Positions 21,638-32,379 of a DNA stretch of 64,000 nucleotides are shown here, in pieces. The stretch covers positions 368,001 through 432,000 of the forward strand of contig LSRY02000045.1 of assembly GCA_001643675.2 (NCBI GenBank), in the 5' to 3' direction. Origin of the DNA: Monocercomonoides exilis (lineage: Eukaryota; Preaxostyla; Oxymonadida; Polymastigidae). The notes below the pieces were generated by a model that saw only the letters and a program-made list of their open reading frames with translations, ran no database searches and was not told the origin of the DNA. Position 1 is the first letter of the stretch. Each line of letters begins with the position of its first letter. The position numbers and the translations under genes are program-made.

Positions 21638-23663
21638 GAAATATGTGAATGGGGTGGATCGCTTGTCCATTCAACTAATTCTTCAATCGTAATGAAAGAT
21701 GTGGCAATATTGAATTCTTCGAAAGGCGGGTTATCAGTGTTTGCCAGCAATGTGATAATTGAGAAAGGAGAGTTTTTGAATAACAATCCATCGATTGAAG
21801 GATATCCATCAATGAGAAGAAACATCATTTGTTTAAATTTAGGAACATTGAATATGAAAAGTTTGAAAGGAGGAGATGGAGTTTTGCCAAATTCATCACT
21901 TTGGATGTTGAATGAAGGGTGCAATTTTGAAGGGATTGCTTCAGAGAGGGATTCATCATTCTTCATTTTTGTTCTGGAAAGTGTGGAAGCAAAAGAAGAA
22001 GCAAACAGAATGAAGCTGACATTCAAAGGAATGCTTCTTATTCCATGCAATTTGTCATTCTCTGTTGTGAAGAGGAAAGGAGAAGAGAAAGAGATTGAAA
22101 AATATGATTTTGATTCAAATGGATTCTTATCGGAAAGAGAAGTCGAAGGAAGTGCTGCAAAAGATCTCGCCAGCAGTTGTGGAGATGAAATCGAGGTGAG
22201 TGTGCATATTTTATTTGGTAATGCAGAATCTCCTTCGTCAACAAATTCATTCATTCTGAAGAATGCAAATGAAACAAAAACAAATAAGAATGAAAGGATT
22301 GTTGAAGGAGGAAAAGAAGGGAAATCGATATGGCTGTTGGTTGTTATAGTGCAAGTTGTGACATTGTTTATTGTTCTGATTGGATTTATAATGTTTGTTG
22401 TTCGACGGAGAAAGCAAAAGAGAAGAACAGAAGAACTGGAAGAGATTGTGAATGAATCAGTGAAGAAGGATCCGAAGGCCTTTGAGATGGTGACGATGGT
22501 GATGTCTCCTGAGGAGCAGTGGAGGAGAGCGGAGAGAGAAGCGGAGAAGAAGAACGAAGAGAGGATTAAGAAGAGGGTGTATGATACGAATATGCAACAT
22601 TCAGAGTCATCAGAGCATCTTCTGTCTGAGAGTGGTTCCACTGAATATATTCTGGGGAGAGATTCGGACAAGATTCCTGAATGGATGTTGGAAAAAGTTG
22701 AAGAAAAAGAGGAGGAAGAGACAAGAAAGAGAACACCTTCTCCATCCATTTCATCCACCTCAACAACAGGCACTTCAGACTCAGATTCAACTTTTGTCCG
22801 AGGAGAGGATCTTTGTCCAACCACCTCGTCAATGTCGAATCTTGTCGATGCAATGGCCTGCTCATCGCCTCACGAGAAGCTGATTGTGGATCTGAGGGAT
22901 TCATTGTTCATGCTGCTGCATGGAAGGAATGAGAAGAAAGAGATGGCGATTGGCGCTCTTCAGCAAAGAGAGCAAACAGCTGCCCAGATCCTGTTCTGGG
23001 TGGCGAATCTCTCACTCCACTCGTTAGATGAAATGGAAGTTCCACTTTCCTCTCTTTCCAATCTGAGTCCACACATTGTTCTCTTCTCAGAACACATGGT
23101 GATCTGCATTGTCATGCACTCAGACTGTTCATCAGACTCGGATTCTTCGTCCATCTCCTCATCAACAGTTGTGACTTCTACAAGCGACGACGACGATGAT
23201 GATGACAGAGACTCTCTGCCCTCATCAGCGTTTGAGGATGAAGACAGCTTCAAAAAAGAGTGCTTGAGGTGGAAGGCGCCAGAACAGCTGATCAACAAGA
23301 AGATTGGAGCGAAACTTAATTCCAGATTTATTTGATGATGCTGTGGGAGTGCCTGACACTGGATATCCCATTTAAAGAATATGAGGCAGTTATAGCTGGG
23401 CAGAAGATTGTGAATGTGGAGAGGCCAGACATGAAGGGGGTTTCAGGGAACACATTTGAGGTAGTTGTGAAGAGCTGATTGTTGGAGAGAGGATGCGAGC
23501 GTGGGAGCTGAATGTGCTGAAGAGAGAGTTCATCCAACACTTTCTTTCAGGCATGGTGATGGTAACGATTTCAGATGCGATTGGATACAACGAGATGTCA
23601 GAGGAAGATGGATTGAGTGTGTCAGCAGAAAAAAGAAAGCTGATTGAAAGCATGAACAAATGA
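21638..23663 (+). pseudogene. Surface protein C, juxtamembrane motif, transmembrane helix and kinase-like cytoplasmic tail
   Basis: The same frame as upstream stays open to 23335. In order it shows the conserved juxtamembrane block SIEGYPSMRRNIIC with LKGGDG (~21790-21880) and one hydrophobic helix WLLVVIVQVVTLFIVLIGFI (~22330-22390) followed by the basic stop-transfer RRRKQKRR. An acidic Glu/Lys linker and a Ser/Thr/Asp linker follow. From about 22860 there is a degenerate protein-kinase-like domain: HEKLIVDLRDSLFMLL, SNLSPHIVLF, then a Ser/Asp-rich insert in place of the catalytic loop, then LRWKAPEQLI, resembling the APE motif. No HRD or DFG motif is visible, so it would be a pseudokinase. 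The frame breaks at 23335. Other frames continue MMLWECLTLDIPFKEYE (a typical kinase helix F region) and end in EFIQHFLSG...LIESMNK with stop at 23663. Topology would be extracellular modules and a cytoplasmic tail. Whether anything is expressed is unknown. Confidence 0.75.
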
Positions 23664-23911
23664 TGGGAATGAGGAGGAATTTGAAAATTAATGTTGAACG
23701 AGAAGTTTTTTTTATCTGTGAATGAAATGAGTGTTATTTTTTTCTCGATAATGCATCATTTGTTGTTTTCTGTTTGTGGCGTGCTTGCTACGACTTCAAT
23801 TGGCTTTTTGATGCAATTTCTTGTTTATAGAATTGTTTTTTTGAGGATGTGAATGCGAACTTTTTTTTTATAAATGGTAAATTATTTTTGAAAAGTTCAT
23901 TTTGTTCAATA

Positions 23912-25902
23912 GGGTCATCTTTTTATTGGCACTTTTTTCTTTATTTGCACCAAAATATTTTGAAATGAAAAAAAGTTAAAAACACATCAAAAAAATACAA
24001 AACTCGAATCAATTACTCTTTTCACTTTTCTTTTTCCATTTTCACGTTCAAAGGGGTCAAATTCATCACTTGTTTCATCGTCATCATTCTTTATTTTTCT
24101 GAATTGTTCTTTCACTTTTTTTTTTAAAGGCAATTCTTCTTCTTCAATTTCCTTTTCTTTTTCTTCAATTTATTCAATTTACATCTTGTGTTTTTCATTA
24201 TATTCATCCCATTCATCAAAAAGCTTTTATTTTGTTCTTTCTTTTCCGCAGAAGTCGAAACAATGTGAATGAGAAGGAATGAAGTATTGAGAAGACTGAG
24301 GAAGCTTCATCAACACAGATCCAGATCCATCGCTGAGGACTCCGCTGTTGATGAAAGCTTTGTTGATCACCGATGGGATGAATGCTGTGTGAAGGGCTTG
24401 TGGAAACACATCTGCAACAGTTGTTCTTTTTGAAGATGAGGAGGTGGATGATGGGGAGCTGTAATTGTTTGAAAGCTCCGACTTCAATACTGCTGATACA
24501 CCACCGTACAGCGGCTGCGATTTGTGCGCAGTATGTGGAACGAAGGTGACGACGTCTATTTCGGCTTCCTTGAACTGTCTCCATATCGCTGGATCTGCCC
24601 GTGATGAGCGCTAGTCCAGGAATAGAAGGTAACGATGAGTTTCTTTAAAAATTCGCTTTTTTCTGTCAATGATAGCTGGCAGCAGAACTGTTAAAGAGTA
24701 TTTTTTGAATAATTCTCAATCCTTCGAGCATTTTTGTTTGGCGAAATATCAAGAGAAGGCGTTAACAATGTTGTCAGTTCTTTTGGAAGTGTTACGCTCG
24801 GCCACAGCACGATCGAAGGAAGCGAGAAACCATCAGCAGCTTTTCTAGTAACGACAATTGCATTCTGCATCCGTTCGGCAGTCTTTTTGAATCCAGCTTG
24901 TTCATCCTGCAGAATGAACAACAAAGCCACGTGTAGAAGTTGGAATTCGAAGCGAAGATTCATCTATATTGAAGATTAATTCTTCTGGATATTTGTTTTC
25001 ATCGTGTAATGATTGAAATTCTGTATACCACGGCTTTAGGATTTTCTGACAAGATGCTGCAAATCTGTTGATATCAACTTTCTTTGGGAGCGAAGACTTC
25101 AGTTCCGGATGTCTCTGCATGAAAGCGTAAACTGTTTTCAAAGTGACTGTCTTTTTCTTCTTTTCTTCATTTTCTCCTCTTCTTCACTGTCGTTATATAT
25201 ATTTTCCATCGAAATACAAATTCATATACAATTCAAATGTCAATAACAAACCAGATCGCGCGCTTTTCGTAATGAGTGGCTTGTCCCAGATCGGGATTCA
25301 ATTGTGACTTCTTCCAAGAATTGCTTTTCTTTTTCACCAATGATAATTGGTGGGTGCCCAACTTTTTCAATTGGCCTGGTAATTTTTATTGCTTCAACAG
25401 CGTGCTCCAAAGTTTTTTTTTTTGATTCCACCGTATTAATCCCCGTCGACCAGCCTGACAACATTGTCATTTACAATGTGTGCAATCCTTTCTAATCTTG
25501 AACTATATTTTCTGTAATGCAATGGAGACATTGCTTCCTTCAGCCTCTTCTGTGCCGCTTCAGCTTTCTTTTTCACTAGTAATTTCATATATGTTTAATG
25601 TGTAATGATCATTAATATATTTTTTTTATTTGTAAATTCTCATTAAAGAATTTTAAATTGATATTTAAATTTTTGAATGAATTAGAAATATTTTCAAACC
25701 TTTGAACAGTCCAATTTCTCATGAAAGCTCAACGGAATGACTTGAACCTTTCCATTTCCCCACATGGGAAATTGGATTTCTTTCAAAATTCAAATATCGG
25801 AATAGATCACATTTGTATATATACTAAAAATATATATTAATATATCATTTGTGGGTCAGATTGATTTTTATTTAAAAAAAAAGTGCCAATAAAAAGATGA
25901 CC
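23912..25902. mobile_element. pogo/Jerky-like (Tc1-mariner superfamily) DNA transposon, about 2 kb, inactive
   Basis: The two ends are inverted copies of each other. The left end reads GGGTCATCTTTTTATTGGCA and the right end, read inward on the minus strand, GGTCATCTTTTTATTGGCA, each continuing into a T run. Both are flanked by TA (23910-23911 and 25903-25904), the target-site duplication of the Tc1/mariner/pogo superfamily. The only coding sequence inside is the broken DDE transposase on the minus strand. The ends differ by one base and the transposase frame is interrupted, so the copy is dead in cis. Confidence 0.8.
24230..25560 (-). pseudogene. DDE transposase of the pogo/Jerky type, interrupted
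   Basis: Fragments read in order from right to left on the minus strand. 25240-25470 has VGHPPIIIGEKEKQFLEE, like the helix-turn-helix/CENP-B-type N-terminus (compare 'GRPxxLxxExExxL'). 24902-25141 has MQRHPELKSSLPKKVD and then ELIFNIDESSLRI, containing the first catalytic aspartate region (N-x-D-E-S). 24691-24963 has NAIVVTRKAADGFSLPSIVL, the strand region following the first Asp. 24216-24584, in a second frame, has VVTFVPHTAHKSQPLYGGV, matching the conserved 'P-H-T-S-H-x-x-Q-P-L-D' block near the third acidic residue. Frame changes occur between all blocks and the second Asp block (LILDN type) is not intact. It would have cut and joined the element ends described for 23912-25902. Confidence 0.75.
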
Positions 25903-25911
25903 TAAATTTCT

Positions 25912-25975
25912 GAAAAAGTTTGGAACAAATCTTTGTTTTTTCACAAAACAAGAAATTTCATCCCATACACAAACG
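25912..25975 (+). repeat. Short dispersed repeat, also at 31455-31510 (+) and 10287-10350 (-)
   Basis: The core agtttggaacaaatc is followed by a T run, tcacaa or tcataattg, then aaatttc...cccca. It is recognisable three times: here, near 31455-31510, and reverse-complemented at 10287-10350. No protein frame is conserved. It may be the end of a larger transposon family whose other end was not found. Confidence 0.5.
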
Positions 25976-26094
25976 AAATATCCACAAAAAAGATGTTCAA
26001 TTTTAATGTTGATTTTTCAATGAAAGATAACACTGCTCTTGTTAATCGCAGAACAACAAAAATTAATCAACATCTAAATAGAAGTTATTCAATA

Positions 26095-27056
26095 TGGTCA
26101 ATTTTTTTATGGGACTTTTTTCCTTATTGGCTTTTTTTTGTTTTTGATCGCCAACTTTCAACAAACGTTGATTGGCTTTTTTCACTTTTATACAACGTTT
26201 TAACAAGTTTTAAACAATCCAGTACTTGTTTGTTTTATTATTTTTGTTTGTTTCTCACTGAGTTATCCCGTTTTTTTGTATTTTAAAAGGTCACTTTTCT
26301 CAGCGAACCAGGCAACTCACAAGTTATTGACGAGTTGTTTTGAATAGCATAAACTATAATCAAACTATTTTTGAAATTCTTCTTTTTCACATTTCATTTT
26401 TTTTGACAACATGCAAGGACAAAACTGATTATTTCTTTGTAAATATGATGAAATGATAAAAAATAATAAATTTGTAATGAAAATCAAATATCCTTATTAT
26501 GAAGTGTTGTTAAAATAAAACATTGATTTTTTCTATTTGTCTTTAAAGGGCTATTGGCTCCAACTTAAAACGATCAACGATCAAATTTTTGTTGCAAAAA
26601 TAAAAAAATCTTGACAAATAGAAAAAATTGGAGTTTGTTTTAACTACACTTCATTATTTAAGTGTTAGCGTTTCATATCAAATTTTAATTTTTATCATTT
26701 CATCATATTTACAAAGAAATAATCAGTTTTGTCCATGCATGTTGTTAAAAAAAATGAAATGTGAAAAAAAAGAATTTCAAAATAGTTAGATTATAGTTTA
26801 TGCTATTCAAAACAACTCATCAATTTCTTGTGAGTTGCCTGGTTTGCTGAGAAAAGTGACTTTTAAAAATACAAAAAAACGCGATATCTCAGTGAGAAAC
26901 AAACAAAAATAATAAAACAAACAAGTACTGAATTGTTTAAAACTTGTTAAAACGTTGTATAAAAGTGAAAAAAGCCAATCAATGTTTGTTGAAAGTTGGC
27001 GATCAAAAACAAAAAAAGTGCCAATAAGTCAAAAAGTCCCATAAAAAAATTGACCC
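26095..27056. repeat. Large fold-back element: ~450-bp inverted arms around a ~70-bp loop
   Basis: The sequence from TGGTCAATTTTTTTATGGG reads inward to about 26545. It is repeated as its reverse complement from about 26615 to 27056 (CCCATAAAAAAATTGACCC) with only scattered differences. Flanking TA dinucleotides are present on both sides (26093-26094 and 27057-27058). The outer termini GGTCA...TTATTGGC followed by a T run resemble those of the pogo-like element at 23912-25902, so it may be mobilised by the same transposase. It has no coding capacity beyond chance frames. As DNA or RNA it would form a near-complete hairpin. Confidence 0.85.
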
Positions 27057-27128
27057 TATAGAATTTTTATAGAGAGAAAAATAAGGAATATATTCAAAAA
27101 CAAATGTTAATAATTTTAAATATATATA

Positions 27129-27398
27129 TGGGGGAAAATACTATCTTTCAAGCTTTTTTTGCACAAAGCACGAAAAAATTGCTTCACTTATAACATTGTT
27201 TCTCCCACTCAGATTTCAAAATAAATTTGATTTTCAAATGCTTTAATAGGCATTGCAGAAATTAAAATAAAAAGTTTTCCGATATTTCGTGTTTGTCAAA
27301 AAATGAACACATTTTTATAATGTTTTTTGATAAAAAAAAGTCAATGAAAAGTGCATAAGTTTTCAATGAAAATGCCTGAAGTTAAATATTTTTCCCCA
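27129..27398 (+). repeat. MITE-like element, family B, copy 1
   Basis: This ~270-bp unit has terminal inverted repeats TGGGGGAAAATA and TATTTTTCCCCA flanked by TA. Its full length is repeated in inverted orientation at 41096-41363 (shared stretches include cttcaggcattttcattgaa and aaatcaaatttattttgaaat, reading the two in opposite directions). It is non-coding and size and termini fit a miniature inverted-repeat transposable element. Confidence 0.75.
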
Positions 27399-27844
27399 TA
27401 TAACATTAAAATGTTTTTCTTTTATTTTTTTACAACTGTTATCTTTGATTATGACTGATGTTCATTGATCCTTTTATCATTTGGAAAATTGAATTCGATT
27501 TTCTATCGTTAAAAAACCCATGGATCTTTTAAACCCGGATTTCAAGAAAAAATGGAAAACAATTATCTCTTCCAATAACATTTTCTTCAATAAATTTATT
27601 TTCCGTTAAGTGTAGACATTTATTTGCCATCCAAACAAAAATCAAATATCATTTAAATTCAATTTTCAATGTTGAAAGAATCAAATTAATATAATTCTCA
27701 TTCTTCATAAAGAAATAAAATAAAATTAATACCAGCAATTCAGTGAATAACTTTAATTGCTCAATGAATTCTGCAATGTTACATTTCATGTTACACAAAT
27801 AGTAAATCAAAATTGATTTTCACATTTTTTCATTTATGATGAAA

Positions 27845-28052
27845 TGGCTGATCCTTTTTGAAATCAGACTTTCGTTCGAGTTTTGATCAAATTTTTTTTA
27901 TCAATGGGATTTTGAAAAATTGAACAAAAACTGTGAATACATATAGTTCATTATGTTATTATTATAAAAACAAAATTATTTCCAAAAACTTATTGAGATG
28001 GAAATTTCGATCAAAACTCGAACGAAAGTATGATTTCATAAAGGATCAGCCA
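27845..28052. repeat. MITE-like element, family D, copy 1
   Basis: It starts TGGCTGATCCTTTTTGAAAT and ends with the near reverse complement TCATAAAGGATCAGCCA. The inner inverted match is ctttcgttcgagttttgatc against gatcaaaactcgaacgaaag. The arms are ~55 bp and the centre ~95 bp. A diverged relative lies at 51970-52168. Confidence 0.75.
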
Positions 28053-28379
28053 AATAACAAAATCATATAAATATCAGTGTCAAAAACGTTATCATTGCCT
28101 TTATTAAAAAATGAATAAGCCACATCTGAAATTTAATTACGAAACTCAATTTTTCAAAAAAATATTCGAACTTTGAAAAGTTTATTTTTCAACGAAGAAT
28201 GTTTTTGTCGATTCTGGAACAATTTTTTACTGCTCGTGGAACTGAATAATAGCTGCAGAGAAGTGGAAAAGGCCTGCGGCAGTGATCAGAAGACTACAAA
28301 GAATTCCACAAGATTTATTATAAAAAATTGATAAACAAGTTATAGTTCATTTTTAAAAGGGAAGCAAATAAAGTGAAAA

Positions 28380-29240
28380 ATGTTAACAGAATGGTGTCTG
28401 AAATTAATTAATAAAAAACAAATCTTTATTTTGACATTTTCAGATTGTGAAATATATCGAGTAATTTTTGCACAACGAAGAAGAAAAAATAATATCAGGT
28501 TTATTTCAGTGAATTTCGCGATTCAAAAAAGCAGTGTTTTGAAACTAGGGCTTTCAAAACCTTTGGACCCAGCGAAAATATCTTCACAATTATCTTATGC
28601 TGTCCTAAAATGTTACGAATAACTTAATCAGATGGTGAACAACAATGAAATTGGTGCATCATGAATATTAAATATCGACGAAACTTTTCTTTATTTTGGG
28701 ACGATTCTTGCAAACGAGTTGTTTATTTACAAAATCAGAAACACTCTTCAACACTGTTTTCAAAAAAAAACTTAATCTCTTTGTGCATGTGCAGACCGAT
28801 CTTGCAAACATTATTGTCTTCTTTAGCCAGCAAAAAAGAAACGTACACAAAATTTCTCTCGTCATCTTCATTAAACTTTAACGAAATATTTGCTTCATCG
28901 AAATGGATAACAACGAAAATCTTCGAAAAAATAATGTGCGAAAAATTGTTAATTTTAATTGGATAAAAAATGAAAAATGATGAATAAAATTGAATATTTT
29001 CACTATGGACAACCATTCATCATATTCCAGTGAAGCCTTTGAAACGCTTGTTTAAAGAAAAAGCATCATAATCAAAAAATTTCTAATAGACTTGACTCAT
29101 CTTCTTCAACCGTGCGATAACTTCATTTTTTGTAAAGGTTCTAAAAAAAATCTCAATAATAACTTCAAAATTTTATCTGATCGATCTTTTTCAACATTTC
29201 TCTCTACTGTCTTTGACATTCTCCCAGAAGCTCTTTCTGC
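28380..29240 (+). pseudogene. Second DDE-type transposase relic (Tc1/pogo group), heavily degraded
   Basis: Plus-strand frames broken by stops carry the ordered DDE landmarks. ILNIDETFLYFG at about 28660-28700 is the first Asp region. TMDNHSSYSSEAFETLV near 29005-29055 is the second Asp, in the usual 'DN' context. LIDLTHLLQPCDNFIF near 29090-29135 is the 'shllQPlD' block. Spacing between these blocks is close to that of full-length transposases, so little has been deleted. It differs in sequence from the transposase at 24230-25560, indicating a separate family. No terminal repeats were assigned with confidence. Confidence 0.6.
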
Positions 29241-29610
29241 AGCTTTTACTTCTTCAAATATAAAACATTGATTCAAACAAACAGGTGGTTTGCTGGACAA
29301 AGTTGCTCTGAAGTGAGAAAAAATAATCGTGAAATTAAAAAAACCAATCATGATGTGTTGAAAAAACAAAGAACAATTGTATGGACTGTTTTTTCCAACG
29401 AAAAAGAAACATGAAGAAAAAGCTATAGGGAACTTGAAAACTGTAAAGAAAAGAGCAAAATAATTGAGAATGGAGAAGATAAAGAAAGAAAAAGGACTTC
29501 AGCAATTTGAAGATTGTCAGTTTTGATAAAGAAGAAAAAGTAAAAAACAAGTAATGATTTTTCGAAATTGATGAGAAATGAAGATAAGGATGAGATTTCT
29601 GAGATGAATA

Positions 29611-29869
29611 TGGGTGATTATTTATGAAATCATAACATTTTTCGGGGTGTCGATTTTTCAAACGTTGTTTGTAATTGTGAAAAGACTTTGTGTTTAAATT
29701 GTCAAATTATCACAACTGCAATCAAAACAAATGTTCAAGCTAAAATAGAGATAAAGATATTTTTTAACAAGCTTTTTCACTTTTCAGTATTCTTTGGTTT
29801 ATTTTCAAAAGATATTTTCGAACCGAATTCTTTGCATTGGAAAAATATGATATCAAAAATAATCATCCA
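29611..29869 (+). repeat. MITE-like element, family A, copy 1
   Basis: The ends TGGGTGATTATTTATGAAAT and (read on the minus strand) TGGATGATTATTTTTGATAT are inverted repeats, flanked by TA on both sides. Most of its length is similar to 30853-31108 (for example attttcgaaccga and aacaagc...ttttca). Non-coding. Confidence 0.75.
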
Positions 29870-30370
29870 TATATATAAAAAGAAAATAGAAATAGAAACG
29901 AAAAGAAATTTTAGAAAAAAAAATGTATGATGATTGAGTCCAATGACGAAACAAGTGATGATGAAAATACAAAGAAGAATTGAAGAATTATCTTATGATG
30001 ATATCGCTTTTTTTCGTAAAATTTGTTTTTTGAAGTTTGATAAATCCAAAAAATATGCATTTTATCTTTTTGAAATTAAAAAGGATTGATTCTTTTGTTT
30101 TAATTCCATTAATTTTATCATCTCATCAGATGCAATTTATCATAAGAACATTTTCACAATCAATGGCTCTTGTGGAAAAAGGAAAATGAAAATAGAAACA
30201 AACGTTAACAATTGTTGATGGTAATCTGTCAAAATTGAGATGGATGAAACAAGTTTATCGTTAGGGAAAAAACCCGCACAGAAGACGAAACTTGTGCACA
30301 TGGGCTCATATTTTTTTTTCACCGTAACCATCATCGAAATTACAATTGGACTGTTTTATTCATTTTCCAT

Positions 30371-30620
30371 TTGGCATGTGTCTAAATATTTTTGATAAGT
30401 TCATTTTGTTTTATTTTCAAATAGAATATAAATTTTATTATTCGATCAATTTTCTGTTCCCACTCACCAAATATCGCTGTCAAGAAAATAATAACATTGC
30501 AATGATTTTGCTTTCATGACAGCGAAATTTGGTGAGTGGGAACAGTAAATTGATCGAATTATAAAATTTATATTCTATTTGAAAATAAAACAAAAGGAAC
30601 TTATCTAAAAAAATTAGCCA
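30371..30620. repeat. Small fold-back element: ~115-bp inverted arms, ~20-bp loop
   Basis: The left arm (cttttgttttattttcaaat-like, then gttcccactcaccaaat) is repeated as reverse complement on the right (atttggtgagtgggaac, then atttgaaaataaaac). The apex lies near 30495. The outer boundary runs from TTGGC near 30371 to GCCAA near 30620. It lies between the two family A MITEs and does not resemble them. Non-coding. Confidence 0.8.
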
Positions 30621-30852
30621 AGAATATTAATAATTCTTCTTCATGTCCATTTTTCAAAAAAAAAAAAATAAAAATAAATTAGTGTATTTATTTCCTTATA
30701 ATGTAAATTCGAAGAGTATCAAATCAAAAAATTAATGGATGTTAAAACTATCGTTTTCATAATTGTTAATTGAAAGATTGAAACATGATCATCACATATG
30801 AAATTGTGTCTTCTTTTTTTACAGAAATTATGTGAAATTGAATTTAATAATA

Positions 30853-31108
30853 TGAGTGGTTATTTTTGAAATCATAACTTTTTTCGGAGTATTTGTTTTT
30901 CGAAGGTTGGTTGTCATTGGAAAAAGATTTTATGTTCAAATAAATATTTATTTCAACTGTTTTCAAAATAAATGTGATTGTTAAAATAAAGATGAGGATG
31001 GTTTTAACAAGCCTTTTCATTTTTCAGTGTTCATTTGTTGATTCTCAAGGAAAATTTTCGAACCGAAATTTTTGAAAAGAAAAATATTTCATCAAAAATA
31101 ATAACCCA
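30853..31108 (+). repeat. MITE-like element, family A, copy 2
   Basis: It begins TGAGTGGTTATTTTTGAAAT and ends ATAATAACCCA, flanked by TA on both sides. It is collinear with 29611-29869 but clearly diverged, suggesting old insertions. Non-coding. Confidence 0.75.
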
Positions 31109-32379
31109 TATAATAACGAAGTGTTAAACAAGGCCTTTAAGACAAGCCGACTGATAAAAATGGCTTCGACAAGTCGACCGACAGGAAATTCATTTTTTTA
31201 TTGATAAGATATTTTTTTTCATTCACAATTTATAAATAATTTTTCTTTTATTTGTTGTATTTTGTTTCTAATATTTTGTTAAGAATTATTCATATTTATT
31301 TTTATTTAAAATATTAATAATGATGTGGGACAAAATTTTTTGCATTAAGAATTTAGTTCCATTCTTCTCTAACAAATATTTTTCTCAGTTTAAGAATTTT
31401 TCAGTATTTTTTTGACATAGGAATGCAAGATTTCTCAAAAAAAGGTTGTGGAAATAGTTTGGAACAAATCGTTGTTTTTTTTCATAATTGCAAAAATTTT
31501 GCCCCATGTATTTAATGGGTTTTCGACAGATCAATTCGACAAAGATCTGTTCAGATCTGTCTGGATCATTCGGATCTCAAAATCTGTCGTGTTGTGTCGA
31601 TAATAAATGTCCGAAATGGATGATGGTTTCATTTTTGAATTACCAGCTGAATTAAGAAGCTGCTTATCTATTCCACAAATAGTTTGTTAAACATTGATCA
31701 TCTTTTGAATTCTTAAAAATTTTTAATATTCATGTATTCATGCAATGCAAAAAGCGTTTCCAGATAAAATTTCTGAATTAAAAGAAAAAGGATGTTCATT
31801 TGTCACTTTTTTATGTGCAATATTAACAAATAACGGAAAATGTTTGTTTTTTTAATTTTATTCTGGATCTTAAATACAATGATAAAATATGCATAATTTT
31901 TAAAATTATCTTCACCTCAACAACACAAAAGAAGAAATTGATAAAACACATTTTGAAGTCAACAACAATACCCTCTGGATTGCGTACACGCCAGTTTTGC
32001 CTGATGGATCATTGAAAAAAGATGGACATATTTTCCATCTGTGTCCAAATAGTGAACACGGAAGTTACTGTTGATTTTCTGGAAGAAAAAACACTGATCG
32101 TGTAAGAAGTCATTCACACTTTTTAACAAAAGGATTTCCAATGTTATCTTTTCTAAGTCCTCAGTCTTCTGTTAAAATTTAATCAAAATCCAAAAAAAGT
32201 CCAAAAGATTTTCAATTCCGATTTTTGCATTCTTATTAAACAATTCCTTTATCTTATAAACCATTGCAATATTGCTTTTTTATCTGCTTATTCTTCTGAA
32301 TAAAACACATTCATTTCAACGTTAATTCGACTTTCTCAACAAAACCCTTCTTTATCTTCAGAAACAATTTATCCATCTT
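31109..32379. other. A+T-rich repeat-derived spacer
   Basis: No gene is supported. Near 31121-31190 and 31520-31600 there are clusters of short related words (gtcgac, gatctg) that look like decayed repeat ends. A similar gtcgac-containing stretch occurs inverted near 40720-40790. A plus-strand fragment near 31960-32070 (NNTLWIAYTPVLPDGSLKK) may be part of the following hAT relic or another degraded transposase. Confidence 0.4.

Noticed and set aside
21634-22824. 396-codon minus-strand frame opposite the TM and tail of gene C
   Set aside because: Composition is that of antisense coding sequence; the plus frame has a TM helix, kinase-like motifs and a second copy at 39320-40016.
1-23663. Bacterial (chlamydial-type) polymorphic membrane proteins as contamination
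   Set aside because: No autotransporter barrel; a TM helix with basic stop-transfer, eukaryotic transposons in the same contig and spliced neighbours argue for a eukaryote.
26000-31500. CRISPR-like array
   Set aside because: Repeats here are inverted, long and few, with TA flanks; no evenly spaced short direct repeats.
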